DNA of 64,000 nucleotides, taken from positions 97,860-161,859 of the forward strand of contig NZ_LGDY01000047.1 in the NCBI RefSeq assembly GCF_001279525.1, given 5' to 3'. Position numbers and translations under genes: made by a program. Under the pieces are notes generated by a model. That model made no database searches and was not told the DNA's origin. It saw nothing but the letters and a program-made list of their open reading frames with translations. This document shows, in pieces, positions 26,759 through 36,102 of the stretch (position 1 is the stretch's first letter; every line of letters begins with the position of its first letter). Origin of the DNA: Nocardia sp. NRRL S-836. Lineage in GTDB: Bacteria; Actinomycetota; Actinomycetes; Mycobacteriales; Pseudonocardiaceae.

Positions 26759-27558
26759 GACCATGCCGACCTTGTCCCAGGGCAGCTTCAGCGCGGCGAG
26801 CGCCTCGTTGTCGACGCGGGTGATGTGGCCGGGCTCGATGACAGCGCCGGCACCGTAGTCGAAGGCCGCGGCGACGTCCTGTGCCACGCGCTCTCCGGCG
26901 GCGTCGCCCTCGACAACGGCGAGCTCGACCTCGACCTGCTGCGGGGGGATGTTCGGCTTGGGCCGGATGAAGACCGCGTCCTGCCCGTCACGCGAGCTGA
27001 AGTCCATCGCCCAGACCGGAGATGCCTCGTCGCTCGCGGCACGGAGCGCGGCGACCCGCGCCAGCAGGTCGGGCGCGCCGCCCAAGAGCGAGGCCTGTTC
27101 CTTGTCCAACGCGACGAGCGCCTCGACGGTCTCCTGGTGTGACCGCGCAGGAACCGCCCGATCCCCGGGTTGTTGATCAGCTGGGTCTCCAGCCAGCGCA
27201 CGTCGAGGAACGTCATCTCGAAGGGAACGCGGTGGCGTTCCTGCAGGCCGCGGAACCACTTCAGGTCACCGGGGGTCGGGTGCACCGGCGCGACGAGAAC
27301 CCACGAGCGGATCTCCGGCTTGTTCAGGCACTTCTTGAGCGACCGGACGACCTGCTTGCGCCGGGAGTCGTTCAGCGTCGTCCAGCTCTTGAACTCCAGT
27401 GCCCGGCCGATGTCCTCGGCCCACGCGTCCATGCCGCCGTCGCCGCCGGCGCCGTTGATCGTGCGCACGCGCTCGCCGTACAAGGCGTGCACGACGAGGT
27501 CGAACAGGTGCTCGGCCTTCTTCGGCTGCTCTGCCAGCTCGGTCCACCACGCGCTCAC
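26757..27558 (-). pseudogene. Truncated, frameshifted copy of the REase-like gene at 57812
   Basis: About 800 bp here align closely with 58675-59476. They encode the same N-terminal REase-like domain (EHLFDLVVHALYGERVRTING, MDAW, ALEFKSW) and middle region. A missing G near 27138 (TGGTGTGACC against TGGTGGTGACC) shifts the frame after residue 156. The C-terminal 280 residues of the intact copy are absent. Homology stops exactly at the helicase stop codon, after LPWDKVGMVL. It is a dead duplicate, or was cut off when the helicase locus arrived. Confidence 0.85.
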
Positions 27559-27716
27559 AAACGCAGCTCCGGACCCCACGCAGCCCCCTGCGCCGACGGT
27601 CTAGCCGTGCTTCGCCACACGCTGTGGGTACGACTGGTGCATCCGGCGAAGCGCACGGCGGCCGTTCCGCGGTGTGCAGGTAATCGGTTCGCCATCCTGG
27701 CGGCCGGCGGCGCACG

Positions 27717-28410
27717 ATGATGCCCGTGACCGACGCTTCGATGCCCATCGGCAAGGTGATCGCGCTCAGCGACGAGGTTGACGCCGCCGCGTCGCTCCTG
27801 CGGCACGGGCTTGCGCTGCTGGAGACCTACACCTTCGCAGCCCGCGACGCTGACACCGTGTTCGTCTGTCTAGCGGGTGGAGCAGAGAAACTACTCAAGC
27901 TCAGTACCGGCTTGCACGCGTTGGACACCTAGGGGAGCTGGCCGTCGAAGGCCACGATGACGGGCATCGGCCACGACATCGTGAAGCTGTACAGCCACGT
28001 ACGAGGGCTCATCGTCCAGGACGCTCCCACCCGCAGCACCGCTCCCGCATTCATCGCCGAACTGCTCGACAAGGTGGACAGCAACCCGCACATTGGCCAG
28101 GTTCTTGAGGTGCTCGGTACATACGCCATCCGGGGCAGGTTTTACAACCTGGATCATCTGGCTGACGCTCCACAACCAGGTGATTCGCCGAAGCAGTTGT
28201 GGGAGGCCTTACACCACACGTTGCTCACGCTCCATCCCAACTTGCTCATGCAGTTGGCGTCTGTCGACCAGTCGCAAGCTGCACGAGCAGAGCTCAACAA
28301 GCTCATCATCGGCTCGATTACCGATTGGCAGGGAGCTGATCACGCGTGCGTGGATGACGCGGGTGTTCGGCGAGCAGGCGAGGAGTTGGGCGCCGAGGCT
28401 GGCTCCATAG
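27717..28410 (+). pseudogene. Helical protein (HEPN/AbiV-like?) broken by amber stop and frameshift
   Basis: The ATG at 27717 starts MMPVTDASMPIGKVIALSDE. It reads 71 codons (LLRHGLALLETYTFAARDAD, AEKLLKLSTGLHALDT) to a TAG at 27930-27932. The same frame continues GSWPSKATMTGIGHDIVKLY and ELLDKVDSNPHIGQVLEVLG for about 130 codons. Near 28335 coding moves to a frame ending ITRAWMTRVFGEQARSWAPR at 28410. The all-helical profile and GHDIVKLY are reminiscent of HEPN/AbiV-like abortive-infection proteins, but this is a weak visual match. Confidence 0.55.
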
Positions 28411-28485
28411 AAGTGGATGACCTTCGAGTTGGCCACATCCGCGCGAAGGGGTAACACCTGTTGGGCGGCTAGCGAACCATGAGTC

Positions 28486-29181
28486 ATGGCGGTGCATCGA
28501 CCAAGCGCGAGCGGCGACGATCACGAGAAGGTGTCCCTAGAATTAGGTCATCTACTATTGACAATTGATGACTTTGAATCACTTATTGAGCAGATCCGCA
28601 CGCACACCCAAGAAGAGCCTTCTGTTTCATTCATTGGTGGCGACATCGACAAAGCAGAAGACTTACGACTTCTCGCAGACCGCGAACTGGCCTACTTCAA
28701 GATCCAGTCAGGGCACGTAACTGTCGAGCTCACTCACCGAAGAGCCCTGTACAGCGGGCCTCGGAGCATGGCACCGAAAATCCAAGAGTGGTCCAGATTG
28801 CATGAACGCCGCGTTCCCGCAAAGCTCAATTTGCGGAAGATGATCTACTTTACTCTCGGCAGCGAGGACTCATTACCACCCAACTTCCCTCTCATGGTGA
28901 TGCCAATCATCCTGTTGATATATGGAATATTCACTTTTCTGACCATTTTTAGAATCGGCACGGTTACGGCGATCATCGGCACCATCGGACTTCTATCCTT
29001 GACATGGGCAGGCTTCTACTGCACGAAAGCCCGAAAAGTGGGATCAAGCTGTGTAATCACACCGCTCTCCAGAGACGAATACCGAAAGGACAGAACAGCG
29101 CGAAATCGCCAAACTGTGACATGGACCATCGCCACAATTGCCATCGCCGCCACGCTCATCGCCGCTCAAATTAAAAAATGA
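28486..29181 (+). CDS. Membrane protein of low GC, 231 aa
   Basis: Residues 1-140 form a soluble domain (HLLLTIDDFESLIEQIRTHT, VSFIGGDIDKAEDLRLLADR, IQSGHVTVELTHRRALYSGP). Three hydrophobic segments follow (PLMVMPIILLIYGIFTFLTI, TAIIGTIGLLSLTWAGFYC and TIATIAIAATLIAAQ). Codon use is much AT-richer than the window, so the gene was probably acquired recently. It resembles membrane-anchored proteins with a small cytosolic sensor domain. Function unknown. Confidence 0.7.
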   Translation: MAVHRPSASGDDHEKVSLELGHLLLTIDDFESLIEQIRTHTQEEPSVSFIGGDIDKAEDLRLLADRELAYFKIQSGHVTVELTHRRALYSGPRSMAPKIQEWSRLHERRVPAKLNLRKMIYFTLGSEDSLPPNFPLMVMPIILLIYGIFTFLTIFRIGTVTAIIGTIGLLSLTWAGFYCTKARKVGSSCVITPLSRDEYRKDRTARNRQTVTWTIATIAIAATLIAAQIKK

Positions 29182-29255
29182 TCGGCAACCCTTGGTACTG
29201 CAACGGCACTTATGTGAGTGGATAGCCGCGTCGTTTGTAGTGGCTGAGGCGGAGC

Positions 29256-29537
29256 TTGGTGTTGGCGTCGTCGGCGCCAGCCCGACCAGGACCAGACATG
29301 GTCGACGTTGGCGGACGGCCGGAGGACCCCCGCGGCATCACACCTGTCATCGCCCGCCGCGGCGTCGAACGCGGCTCCGGCCTGGGCACTGTCCGTTGGC
29401 CGGTAGAACGCACATTTAACTGGCTCAAAGGCTTCCGACGGCTCCGCATGCGCACCGAACGACGAGCCGCCGTCCATCAGGCCATGCTCAGCCTTGCCTG
29501 TTCGATCATCTGCCTGCGCAAACTCATTCTGAACTGA
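29256..29537 (+). mobile_element. IS5-family transposase C-terminal fragment
   Basis: The frame ends with PVIARRGVERGSGLGTVRWP, VERTFNWLKGFRRLRMRTER and a final helix, matching the C-terminal DDE region (the E in VERTF) of IS5-type transposases. Everything upstream of about 29325 is unrelated, and no terminal inverted repeats were found. This is a dead IS remnant. Confidence 0.75.
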
Positions 29538-29694
29538 TCACTTAGATAGGTGAAGCGGACCAGCACAGCAGCGATCGTCCCTGACGATAAGCACTACCCG
29601 CCGATGCTCTCTGACCTGCACCGACGCATTTCTCGGCACCTACACCAGCGTACGCATTGCCAGGCCGGTGCGGCCCGACCATAGGTCCTGCAAT

Positions 29695-30060
29695 TCAGCT
29701 AGCCAGCTCGACCAGGGCCTCCTCGGTCGAGTCCAACGTGACCACACCGTCGAAGTTGTATCCCTCGTCGCAAAAGATCACCTTGATATCGGCCGGCACG
29801 AGCCGCCGATACCAGATGGCGAACTTCGCCACCAAGTCGAGGCCGCCCTTCAGAAACAGACAGGTGCCGTCCGTGGCCGTGTACGCCTCAACATCGGCGC
29901 CTTCGGTCCGGTAGAACCAGTGCACGTCCCCAACCTCGCTCGCGATGTGCGGTGCGGCCGGCTGCATCTCGGCAGCCGGCCACTCCTCCCGCAGCGCGGC
30001 GAGCAGCACGTCCGCATCGACGTGCCAGGTCTTGCTGTCGAACACGACCAGGTACGACAC
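29695..30060 (-). CDS. Hypothetical protein, 121 aa
   Basis: The GTG at 30060 has AAGAAGG 6 nt upstream. The protein is compact alpha/beta (YLVVFDSKTWHVDADVLLAA, DVHWFYRTEGADVEAYTATD, LVPADIKVIFCDEGYNFDGV) and ends VTLDSTEEALVELAS. It resembles small single-domain immunity-like proteins, but I cannot name a family. Coding relics lie immediately upstream on the same strand and may be its former partner. Confidence 0.6.
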   Translation of the reverse strand: MSYLVVFDSKTWHVDADVLLAALREEWPAAEMQPAAPHIASEVGDVHWFYRTEGADVEAYTATDGTCLFLKGGLDLVAKFAIWYRRLVPADIKVIFCDEGYNFDGVVTLDSTEEALVELAS

Positions 30061-30292
30061 ACCACACCTTCTTCTGTGGCCGGACGAGCACGACGCCGGG
30101 AATATTGTATTGCTGCATGAGCCCGGCAAAATACGCCGCCGACGCGTCCTCGTTCGTGACCACCCGCGAGCCGGTGAACGGCGAATCGGGGTCGTTGATG
30201 ATCGCCACGTAGCTCTGCATCTCGTACACCTGGCCATTGCGGATCTACTCCCGGATGAAATCAGGAGCCTTGCTTCCCGGCACGTAGGAACT
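30050..30292 (-). pseudogene. Relic upstream of the 29695 gene, with in-frame amber stop
   Basis: One minus-strand frame reads SSYVPGSKAPDFIRE, TAG, then IRNGQVYEMQSYVAIINDPD, FTGSRVVTNEDASAAYFAGL and MQQYNIPGVVLVRPQKK before running into the next gene. The sequence on both sides of the stop is protein-like. A frame change further upstream (IDTKFVGT) shows more decay. Family unknown. Confidence 0.45.
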
Positions 30293-30340
30293 ACGTCCCG
30301 ACGAACTTGGTGTCGATAGAGGCCAGACGACGACGCATTG

Positions 30341-31103
30341 CGGTGACGCTCCGGCTGGCACGAAGCACCGTTCAGGCCCATGCCGGAAGTTTGCCGCCTG
30401 CCACCCGCCGCTGCCGACCGGCCGCTGCCAGAAGCCACCATGCTCCCGGAAGAATTCCTGGCATACCGTCCGAGACGCGGATAATCTTTCGTTTCCGGTT
30501 CTTTGTCGTTTCGGGCAACTTCATCCGCTACATGCCCTGACCTGCGTAGATGCCCCAACAGGAGACAGTTCCTGCAGGTCAGGGAGCCGGAAGGGACCGG
30601 CCTAAGCTGTCAGTGCTCCCCACTATCCTTCTGAGCGTGGGCCAGCGACGGCAGGTCCACACCGAGGTTGCTCTTCCAAGGTCGGTATGCCTGCGACACG
30701 TGGGCAGCGCATCCCGCCTGCCCTTTCGTTGCTACAGAAGGGCATTACGGTTGAGTCCGCCCCGGAAGCGGCGCCAGCGGCGCCGCGTACAGAAGCGACG
30801 CGAGTTGCGTCGTGAGAAGGGTCCGAGACGCAGGCCAGCGGCTCAATCTCGGTGGAGCAGCCACTCCATCGTGATCGCCTACATGGCCCACGTCATCGGG
30901 TTGGCAAGGATCGGTATCGAGTTGCTCGGCTGGCTCTCCGGTACCTGATCCTGTCGCTGAGAGCGGTGCGGCGTGTTCAGCGCCGCACCGCGCTCGACCA
31001 TGTGAACTGTACACCGAAACACATTTTCTGTTGACCGGTCCACCGGTCCCACCGCCGTAAACCCGCAGGTCACAGGCCACACCATCACATCATCACATTT
31101 ATT
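30341..31103. other. Non-coding or decayed region
   Basis: No frame is convincing across this stretch. An arginine-rich open frame at 30550-30948 on the plus strand looks like a composition artefact. No repeat or RNA gene was seen. Confidence 0.4.
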
Positions 31104-31348
31104 GACCCTGGTCAGGATCCCGAGCTGCGGCTACGGGACGAGCTGGACGCGGTCATCGTCACCCGCGAACCCGATGGCCGCACACGCATCACCCCACTCC
31201 CCCGAACCGCCCCGACAAACGCGTCGCCGTCGAGACCACGCGACTGCTCGCCCGCACCACACTCGACGTCCCCAGTCACTCGAAAGAAGTGTCCGGGCTG
31301 GTGATGACAGCGCTCGATCAGGCACCGTTTCGTGTTCGGGCTCGCTGA
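31104..31348 (+). pseudogene. Small protein relic with a frameshift
   Basis: The first frame reads DPELRLRDELDAVIVTREPD and GRTRITPLP. Near 31200 coding moves to a second frame, DKRVAVETTRLLARTTLDVP and SKEVSGLVMTALDQAPFRVR, ending at TGA 31346-31348. Both parts share style and length of a small helical regulator or antitoxin-like protein. No start is identifiable. Confidence 0.4.
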
Positions 31349-31406
31349 CGCGAGTTGTTACGTAGCGGCGACATCGCCGGTACAGATCAGCAGTGAGGAG
31401 ACCATC

Positions 31407-31682
31407 GTGGCCGGCCGCGATGCGGACAACAGCGAGTTCGGGTGGGCACGGGTTCGGCGTACCAGCGTGACCGGACTTATCGAGACGATCATGGATCGTC
31501 GCTCCCGGACCAAGTGGGCTCGGATGCAGGGCAAGGCCATCACCGGTGTCACCAGAGTGTTGGTCCGCTCGAGCGCAATCGGTGAGGTCGCCGTTGTTCA
31601 GGGCGACGGAAGCCACTGGACTGTGACCATCACCCCTAATCCCGCGGCCGTTGGCACCTTGACGGAGGCCTCGGGCGCGTGA
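31407..31682 (+). CDS. Small protein upstream of an ECF sigma gene, 91 aa
   Basis: The GTG at 31407 follows GAGGAG by 6 nt. The protein (VAGRDADNSEFGWARVRRTS, VTGLIETIMDRRSRTKWARM, IGEVAVVQGDGSHWTVTITP) is basic in the middle and strand-rich at the end. Its TGA overlaps the GTG of the sigma-factor gene by 4 bases, so it is the first gene of a three-gene coupled operon. It could be an anti-sigma or adaptor, but no motif shows this. Confidence 0.6.
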   Translation: MAGRDADNSEFGWARVRRTSVTGLIETIMDRRSRTKWARMQGKAITGVTRVLVRSSAIGEVAVVQGDGSHWTVTITPNPAAVGTLTEASGA

Positions 31683-32299
31683 ACCTGCCCTCGAACACGG
31701 ACGGCGAGGATCGGCTGGCTGCGCTGCTGGCTTTGGTCTGGTGTGAGATCCACGCGTACGCGCACCGGCGTCTGTGGACCGACCCTGAACTGGCCGAGGA
31801 CTTCGTGCAAGAGGCTGCTGCGGACTTGGTTCAGCACTGGGACGAGCGTGGCGAGATGTCTCGGAACCAGGCTGTCGCGATCCTCAAGCAGTCCATCAAA
31901 CGCGACATCGACGACCACCGTCGGAAGGAGGGACGACGACGCACCAGCCTTGTTGCAGCCGACGACGAGGTACTGCTCGACTACCTCGATCAGAACAGCG
32001 ATCCCGAACACGAAATTCTGGCCCTGCTGTCCAACATCGACGACAAGCGCCACGTGCGTGCTCTGCTCCACACCCTCGAGGAAGGGCAGCGGGCCGCGAT
32101 TGTCGCAGTCTATGTCGACGGAGCCACGCAGCAGCAGGCCGCAACGGAACTCGGCATTGGCGTGCGAGCTCTACAGGCCCGGCTGCACAAGGCGCTGACG
32201 AGCATGCGGCGCCACGCCGCCGCCCCTCACAACAACGCCGGTGGGCCGGCAACGCAGTCCAGCACAACTGCTCATCAGGCATGGGAGATTCCACGATGA
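31679..32299 (+). CDS. ECF-type RNA polymerase sigma factor, 206 aa
   Basis: The region 2 equivalent includes WCEIHAYAHRRLWTDPELAE, DFVQEAAADLVQHW and QSIKRDIDDHRRKEG. The region 4 helix-turn-helix is EEGQRAAIVAVYVDGATQQQ followed by AATELGIGVRALQARLHKAL. The GTG start overlaps the upstream stop (GTGA), and its own stop overlaps the next start (ATGA), so all three genes are translationally coupled. Target promoters are unknown. The third gene with a cyclase-like domain may act as its regulator. Confidence 0.75.
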   Translation: MNLPSNTDGEDRLAALLALVWCEIHAYAHRRLWTDPELAEDFVQEAAADLVQHWDERGEMSRNQAVAILKQSIKRDIDDHRRKEGRRRTSLVAADDEVLLDYLDQNSDPEHEILALLSNIDDKRHVRALLHTLEEGQRAAIVAVYVDGATQQQAATELGIGVRALQARLHKALTSMRRHAAAPHNNAGGPATQSSTTAHQAWEIPR

Positions 32300-33996
32300 A
32301 GGGCGCCATCCCCGAGACCACCACTGCAGCCGGACCAGACCTCGCGGCGATCAGGTCACGGGCGTCCGCGCGTAGCCCAGAGGAGCGCGTCGCACGCCAG
32401 GCACGTCTGGACGCGCACGCTGTCGGTTTGGCAGCGATGGCGCTCGGTGAGGAGTACCTGTCCCGTGGCGAACTGAACATCGCTCGAGGCTGGTTTGAGA
32501 TCGCCGCGACGCACGACGCGCTAGACGCACGGTCGCGATTGACAACTGTCGCCGTGCTGACGGACGCGGTTAACGACCCCGAACTCACGCAGACCGCAGA
32601 AGGCACCGGTCTCGCAGACAACGAGGCGGAGTTGACCACCGAGCGCGAGCGCGCCGTTGAGCGGACCCTCGACGTCGCGGAGAACGTTCGTAGTGCGCTT
32701 CAGCGCGCCGAGCAGATCCTTGCTGCGGCCAAGCGGCGCGCTGAAGCCATCGTGGCGAACGCTCAGGCCGCAGCGGCAGCCGCAGCCGTGCCCGTAGTTG
32801 GCGAGCGTCCTTCGGAGCTCATGTGGACGCCCGGAGATTTCGACGCGTGCCGCCGCCTGCTCATCGAGGTCAAACGGCCGATGGCCACCGATCTTGTCGT
32901 GCCGGTGCGCACAAGCCTTTCGTTCGTGGACAACTTGGAGCGCACGCGAGACTCAGCTCGCAGCCGTTGGGATACTTTGCTGCAAGAAAGGCTGGCACGA
33001 TTCTCCCGGAGAATCAGTGAGGAGGCGGCCATCGCATCGCACCTGTTGCCCTCAACTCCACAACTGGATCAGGCGGAGCAGAACGCACTCCGTCACGTGT
33101 GGCTCAGTGTGGCGATGTTCTCCGGTTTGCCGACCAACCATGTCATGTGGACTGCGGACTGGTTGGCCGACGTGCTAGCCGACGCCGAGGGTCGTGTCTC
33201 TGATGGTCCGGTATGTGAAACCGCAGCTGGAGAGGCGAGCGAGAGTGGACACACGGTAGATACGGCTGAAGAACAGATTGATTCCACCGCCGTCCCACAA
33301 CGGTACGTATTGCTCGGCGTTGACGTTGTCGGGTCGGCCCGGCTGCCCAGCCATCTAAGGGCTGCCCTACCCGGTACGATTTCGCATCTGGTCGAGAACG
33401 CGTTGGCACAGAGCGGGATCGGACGAGACGACGTGCTCTCCTACGAGTCGCCGGGCGACGGCGCCGTGGTTGTGCTGCCCGGCAGCCAGATCGGCGCGGT
33501 CCTCGACGCTGCGGTTCTCCTGGACACGCTCATCATTGAACACAACCGCTGGCACAAGCCGGAGGTGAAGCTGCGCGTGGCTGTGCACGTAGGGCCGGTC
33601 GGCGACGACGGCTGCGATAGCGCCTGCATCACTCACTTCCGGCTGCTGGACGCACCAGAGTTCAAGAACCTGTTGCAACGCTGCCGCGAAGAAGGCGACG
33701 AGGACGCCGCCAATACCGCACTCATCGTTTCTTCCGAAGCTCTGGAGACGGCGTTCAGCGGCAACTACACACGGGTGGTGCGACACAGCGACTTTGCTGC
33801 GCTGCGCGTTACGAACAAGGAGTACCGTTCAGACGCATGGGTCCGCGTGCCGGGCTTCGATCCGTCCAGGCTGGCCATGTTCACCGAGTCTGCACCTGCT
33901 GGTGAATCTGGAGCGCACGCACAGAACATGACGCCTAGGGACGTGCAGGCGGGCGTGGTCGACGGTGACGTGAACTCCTACGAGGGCTGCCGATGA
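32296..33996 (+). CDS. Coiled-coil protein with class III nucleotide-cyclase-like domain, 566 aa
   Basis: Residues about 40-100 are TPR-like helices (ALGEEYLSRGELNIARGWFE). Residues about 105-165 form a coiled coil ending in an Ala-rich run. A helical middle follows. From about 337 the sequence fits a class III cyclase homology domain: RYVLLGVDVVGSAR with metal-binding D343, then YESPGDGAVVVLPG with D388 (45 residues later, the usual spacing), and VKLRVAVHVGPV. Substrate-specifying residues are not assignable by eye. Coupling to an ECF sigma gene suggests a signalling module in which a cyclic nucleotide or nucleotide sensing controls transcription. Confidence 0.7.
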   Translation: MKGAIPETTTAAGPDLAAIRSRASARSPEERVARQARLDAHAVGLAAMALGEEYLSRGELNIARGWFEIAATHDALDARSRLTTVAVLTDAVNDPELTQTAEGTGLADNEAELTTERERAVERTLDVAENVRSALQRAEQILAAAKRRAEAIVANAQAAAAAAAVPVVGERPSELMWTPGDFDACRRLLIEVKRPMATDLVVPVRTSLSFVDNLERTRDSARSRWDTLLQERLARFSRRISEEAAIASHLLPSTPQLDQAEQNALRHVWLSVAMFSGLPTNHVMWTADWLADVLADAEGRVSDGPVCETAAGEASESGHTVDTAEEQIDSTAVPQRYVLLGVDVVGSARLPSHLRAALPGTISHLVENALAQSGIGRDDVLSYESPGDGAVVVLPGSQIGAVLDAAVLLDTLIIEHNRWHKPEVKLRVAVHVGPVGDDGCDSACITHFRLLDAPEFKNLLQRCREEGDEDAANTALIVSSEALETAFSGNYTRVVRHSDFAALRVTNKEYRSDAWVRVPGFDPSRLAMFTESAPAGESGAHAQNMTPRDVQAGVVDGDVNSYEGCR

Positions 33997-34810
33997 CCGC
34001 ACACGTGGGCTGCCAACAAGCTCGATGTGCTGCTACCCGACCCGACATGCCTAGCCGATCATGGCGGACGACGGGAGAAGCACAGCCGCCGGCTGATCAT
34101 CGACGCAACCCCCTACGTGGTCGACAAAGCAGCGCCGCCCCGTCGCCGGTGTCCTCGGCGGACGGCTGGACGGGTGCGGCGGCCGGTGCGGGCGGCTCGG
34201 GCGCGACCAGGGCCTGCTCGACAGCGTCCGGGCTGGTCGCGGCGGGGTCGGGTGCGATCACGAAACGGACCTCCTCGGGGTCACAGGTGGGCGTGGTGGA
34301 TCGCGGGCAGTGGTTGGCGCGCAGAAGAAGCCGAGGGCGCGAGCACGCGGCGGTTCAACAGGCCGGCGCGGAGCTCCGCCGCGCGGCGCGACGGGAAGCC
34401 GCGGAACCGGTCGAGTGGCACTGGTGTCGGTGTGGATGACTCTGTGCGCCGGGCGGTCGTTATCCGACGTTGGACGGCACGCCGTGTCGGGAAAAATGGC
34501 GGGACCGGAATCCGGCCGGTCTCGCCGCGCGCCCCCGTCCCCTGTTAGCCGGAAACCGGGCGTGAACAGCTCGTGCCAGTCGGTCGGTTGGCGGAGTCGC
34601 TGCACGAAACGTACGTATGATGTACATATGCTGACCTGCGGAAACTCCCAGTTTCCTTCGGCGAGGCTGATCGGCCCTCACGAACACCGCGCAACGTTCG
34701 CCGTAGGTGCGCCACCGGTGGGCGCTGTGACGCCCCGTTCCGCTCCGGCGTGCGCTTAGGTAGTGATCGAGCCCCGGTAGTTCGGCACATTCGATGGCTT
34801 GAACAGCACA
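33997..34810. other. No convincing gene
   Basis: Open frames here are Arg/Gly/Pro-rich composition artefacts, and coding bias is absent. The region ends at the hairpin terminator at 34811. Confidence 0.4.
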
Positions 34811-34840
34811 AACGGCCCCCTTCTGACAAAGGGGGCCGTT
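34811..34840. terminator. Intrinsic terminator hairpin
   Basis: AACGGCCCCC and GGGGGCCGTT form a perfect 10-bp stem with a 10-nt loop (TTCTGACAAA). It lies between an apparently empty region and the small gene at 34939, so which transcript it ends is unclear. Confidence 0.7.
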
Positions 34841-34938
34841 CGCGACCTTCGCCGGGGCTGGTCCTACAGGTGCGGCGTGGACCCGACTTGGAACCCGGCC
34901 ACGCTGCACCGCCCACCTGACGAAGGAGATCTACCACC

Positions 34939-35184
34939 TTGACCGTAGGACGCAGATCAAGCGGCTCGCCAGCCCAAGAGGGTGAGGCCCCCGCTCCGGT
35001 CGGTGAACGGCATGAAACCCGTCCACAAAATTGGGCGGGGCTGATAGGCCAGGCCATCGCCAACTGGTCCACGACCCTGCGGCTGGCCGTACTCGTGGCG
35101 CTGGTCGTCGTGTTGGTGTTCGGGGCGCTGTGGCTGGTTCCGTTGAACTTGATCCTGGGCCCGATTGAGATCAGTCAGCCGTAG
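34939..35184 (+). CDS. Small single-pass membrane protein, 81 aa
   Basis: The TTG at 34939 has an excellent GAAGGAG 10 nt upstream, which fixes the start. A polar N-terminus of about 45 residues (GRRSSGSPAQEGEAPAPVGE) precedes one membrane segment (LRLAVLVALVVVLVFGALWL) and a short tail. It is isolated. Small proteins of this type are common in actinomycete islands. Function unknown. Confidence 0.65.
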   Translation: MTVGRRSSGSPAQEGEAPAPVGERHETRPQNWAGLIGQAIANWSTTLRLAVLVALVVVLVFGALWLVPLNLILGPIEISQP

Positions 35185-35260
35185 TAGCGCAGGCAGCAGT
35201 GGGCGGCGGGGCTCATGACCACCGCCCATGCTCCATCTCACGGTGAGCTGTCGGCCTCGG

Positions 35261-35990
35261 TCAGGTGACGCGGGCTTGTTCGTAGGCGTTGCGGAAGGCG
35301 TTGCGCGCCGCCTTGCCGGACAGGTCGTTGGTCGAGGTCTCCCACAGCGCGGCGGACCGCGCCGAGGCGTCCGGAAGCGGGGGTGTTCGCGTCGTACACA
35401 ACCTCGACCACGCAACCGCAACCGTCGTGATAGGGCTCGGGCTTGCCGTCGAGCAGGGTTCGTGAGCCCGACTGCGGCGACTCGTAGACCGGGCCACGGC
35501 TGGCCAGAAGAGGCGCGCAGAACGCGCAAGCCTTCGGGCCGGTGATTCGCTGGTAGCCCAGCGCGAGCCGGTCGGCGAGGATCGCCGCGTTCAGGGCGTC
35601 CCAACCTCCGTCTGCGGCGGGTCGCATCGCCGCAGCGGCGACGGCCGGAGCAGCGCGGTCGGCAGCTTGGCGCGGATCGAGCCCAGCAGCGCTCCAGGCG
35701 CTTGATGGTGCTCGGGCCGGTCACGGGTAACAACACCTCGGCGGTATCGCGCCACCCCGCCTCGAGGTTTTCCATCGACGGCAGATCAAGCCCCTGCGCC
35801 GGTCTCGGCGCGGTGGAACGCGCCGAAGTAGTCCAGCGCCAACCGCGCGGACTTCGAGCGGTTGGCGCCGACCAGGTCGAGCACACAACGCGCCTAGTTC
35901 GGCATGGTGGCGCCGAGCTGGACCAAATCGAGCAGCGGCCACAGGCCGAGCACGTCACGGACCATGCGCACGCTGACACGCCCCTACGCG
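35261..35990 (-). pseudogene. Phage head / capsid-maturation-like protein, decayed
   Basis: Pieces of one protein are spread over three minus-strand frames: VSVRMVRDVLGLWPLLDLVQ and GATMPN, a TAG near 35896, then ARCVLDLVGANRSKSARLAL and DYFGAFHRAETGAG, then LPSMENLEAGWRDTAEVLLP, then ITGPKACAFCAPLLASRGPV with PYHDGCGCVVE, then ARSAALWETSTNDLSGKAAR. The CAFC....RGPVY...YHDGCGC pattern is typical of phage MuF-type minor head proteins. At least three frameshifts and a nonsense codon make it dead. Confidence 0.7.
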
Positions 35991-36102
35991 CGTCGGTGCT
36001 CGACGGTGAGTCGGGTCCCTCCAGCTGACAGCGCCACGGGCACCCCCTGAAGTTTGCGGAGCCACGACATTTCGCCTGTCCTCGTTGTCTCGTCGGAGCG
36101 TG

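Noticed and set aside
13184..35898. Genome-wide stop-codon recoding at TAG
   Set aside because: Intact genes end normally at TAG, for example the helicase and the deaminase, and the interrupted genes carry other lesions.
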